Assembly (NCBI GenBank): GCA_019509985.1
Contig: JAEKLF010000033.1
Span: 62,001-126,000, forward strand
DNA: 64,000 nucleotides
Source: Burkholderiales bacterium
GTDB lineage: Bacteria > Pseudomonadota > Gammaproteobacteria > Burkholderiales > Burkholderiaceae_C
Direction: 5' to 3'
Both the position numbers and the translations under genes were made by a program. The notes beneath the pieces are model-generated. The model did no database searches. It had not been told where the DNA came from and saw nothing but the letters and a program-made list of their open reading frames with translations. Positions 1 through 8,431 of the stretch are shown one piece after another; the first letter of the stretch is position 1; the number at the start of each line of letters is the position of its first letter.

Positions 1-1157
1 AGTGGATAAAGCACGAGACCGGCGACCGCGGCGACGGCCACGATGACAGGCTCGGGCAGCTTCTTGAAGCGCCACAGCACGGCCACCGTGACCAGCGCCA
101 GGCCAGCCGTCACCCAGTCGGTGATCGAGCGCTGGCCGATGACCATGACCGCCCCCGTGATCGCGCCGATGGCCGCCGCCGTCACGCCGTCGACGAAGGC
201 GACGATGCCGGGCTTCTTGCCATGTTTCTTGAAATACGGCGCCGGCAGGATGGTGAACAGGTAGCAGGGCACGAAGGTGCCCAGGGCCGCCACGACCGCG
301 CCCCAGAAGCCGGCCACCAGATAGCCGATGAAGCCCGTGGTGATGACCACCGGCCCGGGCGTGATCATGGCCACCGCGACGGCATCGACGAACTGCCGGT
401 CGTTGAGCCAGTGGTGCTCCTGGACCACGCCGCCGTACAGGAAGGGCACGATGGCCAGGCCGCTGCCGAAGACGAAGCTGCCCGCGTAGGCGAAGAAGGC
501 GCCGATCTCGACCAGGCGCGGCCAGTCCACGGCCGCGACTGCCGCGGCGCCGGCCACCGGCACCGCCAGGGCCACGCCGTTGATCCGGCCGCTCAGCTTC
601 GGGCGCGCGCGCACCAGCCACACCAGCACCCCGGCGCCCAGGAAGAGCCAGATCATTTCGGACTTGGTGATGACGGTGACGGCCGCGCTGGCCGCGAAGA
701 TGGCCCAGAGCAGCTTGTCGCGGCCGATGTTCTTGGTGGTCAGCTTGTAGGCACTCATCGCGATGATGCCGATGACCGCGGCGCCAACGCCGTAGAAGAC
801 CGCCTGCATCCAAGCAATGCCGCCGAAGGCGACGTAGACCGCCCCGATGGCCACCACCATCAGGAAGGAGGGGATGACAAAGGCCAGCCCCACCAGCGTT
901 GCGCCCCGCACCCTGAAATGCACATAGCCAAGGTAGATGGCCAGTTGCGCCGCCAGGGGGCCGGGCATCAGCTGCGCCAGGGCCATGCCCTCCTTGTAGT
1001 CGGCCTCGGAGATCCACCGGCGCTGTTCGACAAGGTCCCGGTACATGAAGCCCACCAGGGCCACCGGCCCGCCAAAGCCCCAGGTGCCCAGGCCGAGCAT
1101 GTAGCCCACCAGCTGCCACAGCGTGTAGCGCGGGCCGGATGGGTCCTGCTCACTCAT
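1..1157 (-). CDS. chrA: Chromate efflux transporter ChrA (3' end cut by window edge)
   Basis: Inner-membrane CHR-family transporter that exports chromate. About 385 residues are visible and the frame is still open at base 1, so the C-terminus is missing. The start ATG at 1157 gives MSEQDPSGPRYTLWQL. Two homologous halves are seen: the first carries the GTWGFGGP region and a MPGPLAAQLA motif, the second MITPGPVVITTGFIGYLVAG. Both proline/glycine-rich motifs are typical of full-length two-domain ChrA. Many hydrophobic segments fit about 10-12 membrane helices. The ATG overlaps the TGA of the upstream SOD-rhodanese gene (ATGA), so it is the last visible gene of the chrB-SOD-chrA operon and is probably translationally coupled. 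Confidence 0.95.
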   Translation of the reverse strand, partial: MSEQDPSGPRYTLWQLVGYMLGLGTWGFGGPVALVGFMYRDLVEQRRWISEADYKEGMALAQLMPGPLAAQLAIYLGYVHFRVRGATLVGLAFVIPSFLMVVAIGAVYVAFGGIAWMQAVFYGVGAAVIGIIAMSAYKLTTKNIGRDKLLWAIFAASAAVTVITKSEMIWLFLGAGVLVWLVRARPKLSGRINGVALAVPVAGAAAVAAVDWPRLVEIGAFFAYAGSFVFGSGLAIVPFLYGGVVQEHHWLNDRQFVDAVAVAMITPGPVVITTGFIGYLVAGFWGAVVAALGTFVPCYLFTILPAPYFKKHGKKPGIVAFVDGVTAAAIGAITGAVMVIGQRSITDWVTAGLALVTVAVLWRFKKLPEPVIVAVAAVAGLVLYP

Positions 1158-2074
1158 GCGCGCGGCTCCTTGGCCTGCAGCGGCTTGCCCGCCGCGGCCC
1201 AGGCGTCGATGCCGCCCGGCAGGAAGCTGGCCTTGACGCCCTGCGCGCGCAGCTTCAGCGCGGTGGCACGCCCCACCTCGTGGCCGTAGATGCAATAGAC
1301 CAGCACCTCGCGGCCGGCCGGCAGTTCGGCCGCCCAGTCCTGCACGCTGGCCGGGTCGCGCCAGCGCGCGCCGGGCAGCAGCGTGGCGGCCTGCTCGTAC
1401 ATGGCGTCGCGCCGCACGTCGACCACCACCCGAGCCGCGAGGTCCAGCCCGGCGAGATCGGCCGCGGCGCCATCGCTGGCCGCGTGCACGGCCTGCTGAT
1501 AGCGCTCGTAGACCTTGCTCCAGTCGATGTGGGCCATGAAGGCGTCGACGTAGGCCCCGGCCGCGGCGCCGTGGTCGAAGTGATAGGCATGCTCGTACAT
1601 GTCCAGCGCCAGGATGGGCACGCCGCCAGCCAGTGCGTGGGTATGGTCGGCCGACCATTGATTGACCAACGTCCCTTCGCGCGGCTGGAAGCTCAGCAGC
1701 ACCCAGCCCGAGCCACCGCCCAGGGCCTTGCCCATGGCCACGAACTCTTCGCGCCAGCGCTCGACGCTGCCAAAGCTGCCGGCCAGCGCCAGGGCCATGG
1801 CCGGCGTCATCGCGGGCGGTTCGGACGCCAGGCTGTCGAAGTACAGCTCGTGCAGCAGCATGGAGTTGGTCGCGATCAGCTCCTCGCGCTTCAGGCCATT
1901 GAGCTCGAACCCCGGCAGGCTGCCGGCACTGGCCTGAGCCAGGGCCGCGCGGATGGCATTGAGGCGCTTGACCGCACCGCCGTAGTTGTTCTGGTGGTGG
2001 CTGCGCAGCAGCTTCTCGGACAGGCCCTGGAACAGGCCGGGATCGAAAGGGAGGTCTTGGGGAATCGCGTTCAT
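1154..2074 (-). CDS. chrC: Fe/Mn superoxide dismutase fused to a C-terminal rhodanese domain (ChrC-like)
   Basis: Product of 306 aa. Residues 1-200 are an Fe/Mn superoxide dismutase with the four metal ligands in place: His26 (SHHQNNY), His75 (LLHELYF), Asp158 and His162 (LDMYEHAY). Residues 210-300 form a rhodanese domain with the candidate catalytic Cys261 in VYCIYGHEVG. SODs are known partners in chr operons (ChrC), where they remove superoxide made during chromate reduction. The rhodanese part could handle sulfane sulfur or thiol damage, which is inference. The ATG at 2074 overlaps the chrB stop and the TGA overlaps the chrA ATG (both ATGA). An upstream extension of the frame lies inside chrB and is not used. 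The gene symbol is by context. Confidence 0.9.
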   Translation of the reverse strand: MNAIPQDLPFDPGLFQGLSEKLLRSHHQNNYGGAVKRLNAIRAALAQASAGSLPGFELNGLKREELIATNSMLLHELYFDSLASEPPAMTPAMALALAGSFGSVERWREEFVAMGKALGGGSGWVLLSFQPREGTLVNQWSADHTHALAGGVPILALDMYEHAYHFDHGAAAGAYVDAFMAHIDWSKVYERYQQAVHAASDGAAADLAGLDLAARVVVDVRRDAMYEQAATLLPGARWRDPASVQDWAAELPAGREVLVYCIYGHEVGRATALKLRAQGVKASFLPGGIDAWAAAGKPLQAKEPRA

Positions 2075-3006
2075 GGCTTGTCGGTCTCGTGTTGGAAAGC
2101 GGTCAGCAGGCCCTCGAAGACACCAGCCGCCACCTGCATGAGCTGGTCGTCGTCGGTGATGGCCTCGCGCATGCCGGCCAGCACGCGCTCGACGCCGGCG
2201 GCTTCGGGCGGCTGCACGCCGCCGGCGTCCAGGCTGTGCACCAGCAGGCCCAGGCGCAGCAGCGCGGGGGTTTCCAGGCCGAAGCTGGCCAGCAGGGTCT
2301 CGAAGGTCACACGCGGACCTACATGGGTGAAGGTCGCGCCATCGAAATCGAAGCCGAGTGCCGCCTTGGGGCAATCGGCGGGAGCGTCGAGCCAGATGAA
2401 CCGGGCGTCCGGGTCGATGAAGCGGCGGATCAGCCAGGCGCTGGCCAAGCGGTCCACCCAGGGGCGGCTGCGTGTCGCCCAGGTGCGGCCGCGGAAGTCG
2501 GCCACTTCGAGCCGGGCGATGCCTTGCTGAACGGCATGCGGCTCGTTGGGCGAGAGCACGCGGTTGGCGTCGAGTTCGAGCGCCTGCAAAGCCGCCTCGG
2601 TCTGGCGCTGGGCCTCACCGGGGAAGAAGTCGATGGCGATGAGCTGCTCCAGGCTCTTGCGCAGTTTGCGGCACTGCTTGAGCACGTCCAGCGCGCTGTC
2701 CTGGCGCAGCTCGGCGCGGGCCGCGGCGACCTGCGCGAAGAGCTCGCCGAACTCCGCCGTGCGGTCAAAGAGTGCCGGGAAATCCTCAGCATCGCTCTGC
2801 GTCGGCAGCAGATGGGCAGTGCCGGCGTTCGCTCGCAGATCCTCGGCAATGGATTGCAGCGCGGCTGCGTTCCCGCCCAGGTCAGGCAGCAGGTAGACGC
2901 CGTCCCTCAACACCACGGCGCCGCAGGACTTGAGCGCCCGCCAGCAACGCATGCGGGCGGTGGCGTTCTCCGTGGGCAGCGAGAGGATCAGTAGCAGCCA
3001 TTTCAT
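2071..3006 (-). CDS. chrB: Chromate resistance protein ChrB
   Basis: Product of 311 aa with the ChrB N-terminal domain (MKWLLLILSLPTENATARMR) and the ChrB C-terminal domain (TWATRSRPWVDRLASAWLIRRFIDPDARF). ChrB is a chromate-sensing regulator/accessory protein of chr operons. It is first in an operon with the SOD-rhodanese fusion and chrA. The ATG at 3006 matches the usual family start. A TTG at 3027 would add seven residues (CSNLYC). No Shine-Dalgarno is visible before the ATG, and an inverted repeat overlaps it, so initiation could be atypical or leaderless. The 4-bp ATGA overlap with the next gene implies coupled translation. Confidence 0.93.
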   Translation of the reverse strand: MKWLLLILSLPTENATARMRCWRALKSCGAVVLRDGVYLLPDLGGNAAALQSIAEDLRANAGTAHLLPTQSDAEDFPALFDRTAEFGELFAQVAAARAELRQDSALDVLKQCRKLRKSLEQLIAIDFFPGEAQRQTEAALQALELDANRVLSPNEPHAVQQGIARLEVADFRGRTWATRSRPWVDRLASAWLIRRFIDPDARFIWLDAPADCPKAALGFDFDGATFTHVGPRVTFETLLASFGLETPALLRLGLLVHSLDAGGVQPPEAAGVERVLAGMREAITDDDQLMQVAAGVFEGLLTAFQHETDKP

Positions 3007-3024
3007 GCAGTAAAGGTTACTACA
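3006..3024. promoter_or_regulatory. Inverted repeat overlapping the chrB start
   Basis: TGCAGTAA (3006-3013) and TTACTACA (3017-3024) form an 8-bp inverted repeat with one mismatch and a 3-bp spacer. It touches the chrB start codon. The position suits an autoregulatory operator for ChrB, but no binding-site consensus was recognised. Confidence 0.35.
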
Positions 3025-3122
3025 CAAAATAGGAATCGCTACATTTTCTTAGATCGACCCGGTGCGCTGTCGCTGCGCGGCAGCTCGCCAATGTGGATCG
3101 ACGGTCTCCCGCCCTCACTGGC

Positions 3123-5222
3123 TCAATCCGCCGAACCCTCGCCGCGGCGCCCGATCGCCGCATCAATCGCCCGCACCAACTCATCCCGCCCAAACGGCTT
3201 CGCCACCCGACGGAACCACGGCGCGTCATCGGCCACGCCTTGTGGCTCCACCGCCGCACTGATCGCCACGACCGGGATCCCGGCCGTGCGCGGGTCGCTG
3301 CCGAGCAACCGGAACGCCTGCCGGCCCGTCAGCTCGGGCATCTGGTTGTCCATCAGGATCACTGCCGGCCGGTAAGCGATGGCCAGGGCCACGCCCTCGC
3401 GGCCATTGGTGGCCGTGACGAGCCGCAGGTCCGGCCGCGGAGCCAGCTGGGCCTGCACCAGCTGCTGGCTCGGGGCGTCGTCATCCACGAGCAAGACCGT
3501 GTGCTGCGCCTGGGCCTGCGAGGCGGCGGCGGTCGGCCGCTCGGCCGGGTCTGCCGGCGCGTCAGCGGGCGGCGCCTCGTTGAAGACGAGGTCCACCCAG
3601 AAGCAGCTGCCGACGCCGGGCGTGCTGCTGACGCCGATGCGGCCGCCCATCAGCTCCACCAGGTGCTTGGCCACCACCAGCCCCACGCCGGTGCCCTCGA
3701 CGGCCTCCTGGCCCTGCTGCTCGCGGCCCAGGCGGTTGAACGGCTCGAAGAGATGGCCGATCTCATCCTCGTTCAGCCCGCGCCCGCTGTCGCGCACTTC
3801 GATGCGCAAGTGCTCGTCGTCCAGCTGCCGCACGGTCATGTCCAGCTCGCCTTGCGGCCGGTTGTACTTGACGGCGTTGGACAGCAGGTTGAGCAGCACC
3901 TGCTTGAGCCGCATGCGGTCCGCCACGACGCTGATGCCCGGCGGTGGCATGGCGAAGCGGGTGCTCAGGCCGCGGGCCTGGGCCTGCGGCGCCACCATGG
4001 TGGCGCACTCGGCGAGCAGCGCGTGCAGTGGCCAGCGCTGCAGGTCCAGCTCCAGCTTGCCGGCCTCGATGCGGGCCAGGTTCAGCAGCTCGTCGATCAG
4101 GGCCAGCAGGTGCTCGCCGGCCTCGAGGATGTGGGCGTTGAAGAGGGTCTGCCGGTCCGCCGGAAAGCGGTGGTTGGGCGCGGCCAACAGCTGCGAGAAG
4201 CCGATGATGGCGTTCAGCGGCGTGCGCAGTTCATGGCTCATGCGTGTGAGGAACTCGCTCTTGGCCCGGCTGGCGCTTTCCGCCGCCCGCGTGGCGGCCA
4301 GCAGGTCGCGGTTCATCGCCTCCAGCTGCTCGGTGCGCTGCGCCACGCGGTGCTCCAGCTCTTCGTTCAGGCTGCGCACGACGACTTCGGCCGCCTTGCG
4401 GGCCGTCACGTCCTGCAGGGTGCTGAACCAGCGCGAGCCCGCCACTCCCGCAACGGTCTCGATGGGTTCGATGACCTGGGCCACCTGCAGGGCTTCGCCG
4501 TTGGGTCGAACCAGGCGGTACTCGGTCTCGACCTTGGCGCCCGTGTGGATGGCCTGCTCGGTGGCGCGCTGGAAGGCGTCCCCGTCACCCTCGTCCACCA
4601 GGCGGGACATCCAGTCCTGGAGGCTGCGCGGCATGTCGTCGGCGCTGCAGCCTGCCAGCGCCGGCAAGGTCTCCGACCAGCTCTCGAACGAGCCGTCGGC
4701 GCGCGTCACCACGTGCGCCAGCCGAGCCAGGCCCTGGGCGCGCCGCAGCCCGGCCTCGCGCTCGCGCAGTGCGGTCTCGGCGAGCACGCGCTGGGTCACG
4801 TCCAGCGGGGCGACGAAGCGGGCCAGCTGGCCGCCGTAGAGCAGCTCGTGGGACGTGATCTCCACGTAGATGAGTCGCCCGTCCTTGAGCCGGTGCCGCC
4901 ACACGCCGCTGTTGAACACCTCCGGCGGCGTCAGCCGCACGGATTGCTCGACCGCCGCGACGTCCTCGGGCGGGCGGATGTCGCGGATCGTCATCGAGAG
5001 GAACTCGCCGCGCGTGTAGCCGTACTTCTGGCAGGCCACCTCGTTGACGTCCAGGAAGCGCAGCGTCTGCAGGTCGTAGATCCACATCGGCACGGGGTTG
5101 GCCTCGAACAGGCGCTGGTATTCATGCCCGTCTTTCGGCGAGGGCGCCGACGCACTGGCCGGGCTCTTCTCCGTGGCGGCGCTGCTGGCCTTGCTCGACG
5201 GCTGTGACGACTTCCTGGCCAT
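3123..5222 (-). CDS. Soluble hybrid histidine kinase: PAS-PAS-HisKA-HATPase-REC
   Basis: Product of 699 aa from the ATG at 5222 (MARKSSQPSSK); a GTG at 5249 would add nine residues. Two PAS domains cover about 30-145 and 160-285. A coiled coil (about 285-325) leads to the HisKA domain with phospho-accepting His330 in MSHELRTPLNAI. The HATPase follows (NLLSNAVKYN, GTGVGLVVAKHL). A C-terminal receiver holds Asp625 in VILMDNQMPE. No membrane segment is seen, so it probably senses a cytoplasmic signal. It has no adjacent response regulator. It is divergent from the S51 peptidase gene, 223 bp apart. Confidence 0.92.
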   Translation of the reverse strand: MARKSSQPSSKASSAATEKSPASASAPSPKDGHEYQRLFEANPVPMWIYDLQTLRFLDVNEVACQKYGYTRGEFLSMTIRDIRPPEDVAAVEQSVRLTPPEVFNSGVWRHRLKDGRLIYVEITSHELLYGGQLARFVAPLDVTQRVLAETALREREAGLRRAQGLARLAHVVTRADGSFESWSETLPALAGCSADDMPRSLQDWMSRLVDEGDGDAFQRATEQAIHTGAKVETEYRLVRPNGEALQVAQVIEPIETVAGVAGSRWFSTLQDVTARKAAEVVVRSLNEELEHRVAQRTEQLEAMNRDLLAATRAAESASRAKSEFLTRMSHELRTPLNAIIGFSQLLAAPNHRFPADRQTLFNAHILEAGEHLLALIDELLNLARIEAGKLELDLQRWPLHALLAECATMVAPQAQARGLSTRFAMPPPGISVVADRMRLKQVLLNLLSNAVKYNRPQGELDMTVRQLDDEHLRIEVRDSGRGLNEDEIGHLFEPFNRLGREQQGQEAVEGTGVGLVVAKHLVELMGGRIGVSSTPGVGSCFWVDLVFNEAPPADAPADPAERPTAAASQAQAQHTVLLVDDDAPSQQLVQAQLAPRPDLRLVTATNGREGVALAIAYRPAVILMDNQMPELTGRQAFRLLGSDPRTAGIPVVAISAAVEPQGVADDAPWFRRVAKPFGRDELVRAIDAAIGRRGEGSAD

Positions 5223-5445
5223 GGGATTGGCTGCTTTTCCATGGGGCACGACCCCGCGCCCCCATGCCTGACTCTAGCGCCAGTGAACAGCCGCTTAGGG
5301 CCCGCTGCACAAGGGTCGTGCCCCCATCAGACGCTTCATGCAGATGTATCCAGAAGTACAGAATTTGCGAGGCGGTGTCGATCCGGGGCGGCTTCGATCG
5401 TCGTGCCCCTGACTGGCCGCTCTCGGCCGGGACAGGAAGCGCCTC

Positions 5446-6120
5446 ATGAAACTTCTTCTCACATCCGCCGGCATCAGGAACCCGAGCATTCACCGCGCGC
5501 TGCTCGAACTCCTGGACAAGCCGATCGCCGACTGCCATGCGCTGTGCATCCCCACGGCCGGCTATGGGCATCCGTTCATGACGCCGGACAAGTCATGGAA
5601 TTTCATTGCCGGCCGGGAGCCGCGCACGCCGATGGCCGAACTGGGCTGGAAGTCCCTGGGTGTGCTGGAACTCACCGCGCTGCCCAGCGTCGGCCGGGCG
5701 CGCTGGGAGCCCTGGGTGCGGCAGGCGGACGTGCTGCTGGTGAACGGTGGCGACGCGCTGTACCTGGCCCACTGGATGCGGCAGTCGGGCCTCGCGGACC
5801 TGCTGCCCTCGCTGCCCGACATCGTCTGGGTGGGCCTCAGCGCAGGGAGCATGGCGATGGCGCCGCAGGTCGGCGAGGCGTTCATCGAGATGAAGCCGCC
5901 CATCACCGGCGAAGACGTCGCGCTCGGGCTGGTCGATTTCTCCATCTTTCCGCACCTGGACCATCCCGGTTTCGATCAAAACACGATGGCCTGTGCGAAG
6001 ACATGGGCCGCCGGCCTCGCCGGCCCGTCCTACGCCATCGACGACCAGACCGCCATCAAGGTGGTGGACGGCCGCGTCGAAGTCGTCTCCGAAGGACAGT
6101 GGAAGTTCTTCGGCCGCTGA
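5446..6120 (+). CDS. Peptidase S51 family (dipeptidase E-like) protein
   Basis: Product of 224 aa with the PepE/cyanophycinase fold. The nucleophile is expected at Ser132 in VGLSAGSMAM. NGGDALYLAHW (100-110) matches the conserved NGGNT-like loop, and His170/His173 (FPHLDHPG) lie where the catalytic His is expected. PepE enzymes cleave Asp-X dipeptides; this substrate is unknown. The start is supported by AGGAAG upstream. It stands alone, followed by an AraC regulator on the other strand. Confidence 0.88.
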   Translation: MKLLLTSAGIRNPSIHRALLELLDKPIADCHALCIPTAGYGHPFMTPDKSWNFIAGREPRTPMAELGWKSLGVLELTALPSVGRARWEPWVRQADVLLVNGGDALYLAHWMRQSGLADLLPSLPDIVWVGLSAGSMAMAPQVGEAFIEMKPPITGEDVALGLVDFSIFPHLDHPGFDQNTMACAKTWAAGLAGPSYAIDDQTAIKVVDGRVEVVSEGQWKFFGR

Positions 6121-6133
6121 ACGCTGTTCGCCC

Positions 6134-7108
6134 TCACCCCGCCCTCGCCGCACTCGGCGCATGCCCGATCACCCGCTTGAACGCGCGGCTGAACGACGCC
6201 TCGGACTCGTAGCCCAGCCGGTCGGCCGCCGTGGCCACGCGCATGCCGTCCTGGGCGATCCAGTGGCGGGCCTGGAACATCTTGACCTTGGCGACGTATT
6301 TGGCCGGACTCTCGCCCATCGTGCGGGTGAAGGCGTCGGCGAAGCTGGAACGTGAGGCGCCCATCAGGCCGGCCAGGCGGGGCACGCTCCAGTCGCCTTC
6401 GGGGTCGGCGTGGATGGCGGCGATGACCTTGCCGATCCTGGGGCAGCGCACGGCCGCGACCCAGCCGGTGGCGTCGCTGCAGCCGCATTCCACCCAGGCG
6501 CGGATGATGCTGGCGGCCAGCGCGTCGGCCAGGCGCGCCAGGATGCCGCAGGCGCCGATGCGGTCCAGCGCGACCTCACGTTCCATCGCGTCGAGCAGCG
6601 CGGGCACGGTGGCGTCCTTGTTGGCCAGGTCGCTGGTCAGCATGACGGGCGGCATCATCGCGATCAGCGGGTGCAGCGGGTCCAGGTTGAAGCGCAGCGC
6701 GCCGCAGAACATCACGTCCGCCGGCGGGCCCTGGACGCTGTCGGTGCCAGGCGGGCTGCCGACCAAGTAGATGTTGTCGGACACGGCCACGCGCGACAGC
6801 GAATCGATGTCGACGGTCGGCACGTCGGGGGCGCTGGCCAGCACGTGGAAGCTGCCGTGCGGCAGCAGCACGGCGTCGCCGGGCTGCAGGCGCACCCAGT
6901 CGGTCGACGCGGTGCGCAGCCAGGCGCCGCCGCTGCCGACGAAGTGAAAGCGCGCCGAGCGCTGGGCCGGAAAGGCAACGGCCCAGGGCGCGCGCATGAC
7001 GCAGCGGCCGTACTCGACGCCGTCCAGGCGCAGGCCCAGCAGGATCTCGGTCAACGAATCGGGCGTGTCGGGCAGCAGCCCGGCAGATTTGGACGAAAGG
7101 TCAAGCAT
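6134..7108 (-). CDS. AraC-family regulator with N-terminal cupin domain
   Basis: About 324 aa from the ATG at 7108 (MLDLSSKSAGLL), which has AAAGAG nearby. An ATG at 7153 behind GGAGG is an alternative that adds 15 residues, but the spacing is only 3 nt. The N-terminal half resembles the cupin_6 domain of AraC regulators (LQPGDAVLLPHGSFHVL). The C-terminal two-helix AraC DNA-binding domain spans about 215-315 (WSVPRLAGLMGASRSSF, ADRLGYESEASFSRAFKR). It is divergent from the MFS exporter and MDR oxidoreductase genes, so it probably controls them. Confidence 0.9.
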   Translation of the reverse strand: MLDLSSKSAGLLPDTPDSLTEILLGLRLDGVEYGRCVMRAPWAVAFPAQRSARFHFVGSGGAWLRTASTDWVRLQPGDAVLLPHGSFHVLASAPDVPTVDIDSLSRVAVSDNIYLVGSPPGTDSVQGPPADVMFCGALRFNLDPLHPLIAMMPPVMLTSDLANKDATVPALLDAMEREVALDRIGACGILARLADALAASIIRAWVECGCSDATGWVAAVRCPRIGKVIAAIHADPEGDWSVPRLAGLMGASRSSFADAFTRTMGESPAKYVAKVKMFQARHWIAQDGMRVATAADRLGYESEASFSRAFKRVIGHAPSAARAG

Positions 7109-7137
7109 TTCGGCTCTTTCGGCATGGAAACGCCAGG

Positions 7138-7153
7138 ATGCTATGCCTAGCAT
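7138..7153. promoter_or_regulatory. Perfect palindrome between the AraC regulator and the MFS gene
   Basis: ATGCTA (7138-7143) and TAGCAT (7148-7153) are perfect 6-bp arms around TGCC. They lie between the two divergent genes, upstream of the favoured AraC start, and are a candidate operator. Its right end coincides with the alternative ATG of the regulator. Confidence 0.4.
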
Positions 7154-7183
7154 GAACCTCCGTTCAATGAAGGGGTTTGCATC

Positions 7184-8431
7184 TTGTCCTCCTCGCCCTG
7201 CTCCGCCTGCCTAGACGCCGTAAACGCGGCCGCCCTGCCGCCCACCCCACCGGCCCCGGCCGCGGCCGCGGCCGGCCCCCGCTGGCCCGCCGTCGCCTCG
7301 CTGACGCTGGGCGTGTTCGGCCTCGTGATGGCCGAGTTCCTGCCGGCCAGCCTGCTGACGGCCATGGCCACCGACCTGGGCGTCAGCGACGGCGCCGCCG
7401 GGCAGGCCGTGACGGCCACCGCCCTGGTGGGCGCCGTTGCCGCGCCCTCGCTGCCGCTGCTGACGCGCCGGCTGGACCGCAAGCACGTCATGCTGGCCTT
7501 CAGCGCGCTGCTGGTGCTGTCCAACGTGCTGGCCGCCACGGCCGGCAGCCTGGCCGCGCTGCTGGTGGCCCGCGTGCTGCTGGGCGTGGCGCTGGGCGGC
7601 TTCTGGTCGATGTCGGCGGCACTGGCGATGCGGCTGGTGCCCGAGAAGCTGTTCGCCCGCGCGATGTCCGTCATCCTGACCGGCGTGTCGGTGGCCACGG
7701 TCTGCGCGGCGCCCGTCGGCGCGTGGATGGGCGAGGTCTGGGGCTGGCGCAGCGCCTTCATCGCGGCCGGTGCGGTCAGCGTGCTGACGCTGGCGGTGCA
7801 GGCCGCCACGCTGCCGGCGCTGCCGCCGCGCGACAACCCCAACCTGCGCGTGCTGGCCGAGCTGCTGCGCCGCCCGCCGGTGCGCGTGGCGCTGCTGGCG
7901 GTGCTGCTCGTCATCTCGGGCCATTTCGCCGGCTTCACCTACATCCGCCCGCTGATGGAGCAGGTCACGCACCTGTCCGTCGGCGCCATTTCGGGCGTGC
8001 TGCTGGGCTATGGCATCGGCGGCTTCTTCGGCAACTTTGCCGGCGGCTGGCTGGCCGGGCGCAGCGAGCGCCATGCGATCGTCGGCGGCGGCCTGCTGAT
8101 CGCCCTGCTGGCGGCCAGCCTGCTGGTGGCAGGCAGCTCGGCCGCCGTCACCGCGGTGGCCGTCACGCTGTGGGGCTTTGCCTTCGGCGCCTTCCCGGTG
8201 GGCTTCCAGACCTGGATCGTGCGCGCCGCACCCGACCAGGCCGAGGGCGCGGGCGGCCTGCTCGTGGCAGGCTTCCAGATCGCGATCGCCAGCGGCGCCG
8301 TCGGCGGCGGTCTGCTGGTGGACCACATCGGCGCGCTGGGCGGCCCGGCTTTCGCACTGGTTGCGCTGACGCTGGGCACGCTCTTGACGCTGCGCCATGG
8401 CCCACGGCCGGCAGCGAAGGGGGTCGCATGA
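7184..8431 (+). CDS. MFS transporter, NepI/AraJ-like drug/metabolite exporter
   Basis: Product of 415 aa with about 12 hydrophobic segments. LVMAEFLPASLLTAMATDLGV near residue 50 resembles the NepI/YdhP group of DHA1 exporters, and LDRKHVMLAFS matches the MFS loop 2-3 region. The TTG start at 7184 is chosen because GAAGGGG lies 8 nt upstream and no better start exists. The stop overlaps the next gene (ATGA). The divergent AraC gene suggests inducible control. The substrate is unknown. Confidence 0.88.
   Translation: MSSSPCSACLDAVNAAALPPTPPAPAAAAAGPRWPAVASLTLGVFGLVMAEFLPASLLTAMATDLGVSDGAAGQAVTATALVGAVAAPSLPLLTRRLDRKHVMLAFSALLVLSNVLAATAGSLAALLVARVLLGVALGGFWSMSAALAMRLVPEKLFARAMSVILTGVSVATVCAAPVGAWMGEVWGWRSAFIAAGAVSVLTLAVQAATLPALPPRDNPNLRVLAELLRRPPVRVALLAVLLVISGHFAGFTYIRPLMEQVTHLSVGAISGVLLGYGIGGFFGNFAGGWLAGRSERHAIVGGGLLIALLAASLLVAGSSAAVTAVAVTLWGFAFGAFPVGFQTWIVRAAPDQAEGAGGLLVAGFQIAIASGAVGGGLLVDHIGALGGPAFALVALTLGTLLTLRHGPRPAAKGVA

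Noticed and set aside
222..1289. Plus-strand frame of 355 codons opposite chrA
   Set aside because: The minus strand clearly encodes ChrA; the plus product is His/Asp/Gln-rich shadow.
3093..5207. Long plus-strand open frame (about 704 codons) opposite the hybrid kinase
   Set aside because: The opposite strand encodes a complete PAS-HisKA-HATPase-REC protein. The plus frame has no domains and a His/Arg/Gln-rich composition typical of antisense in GC-rich DNA.
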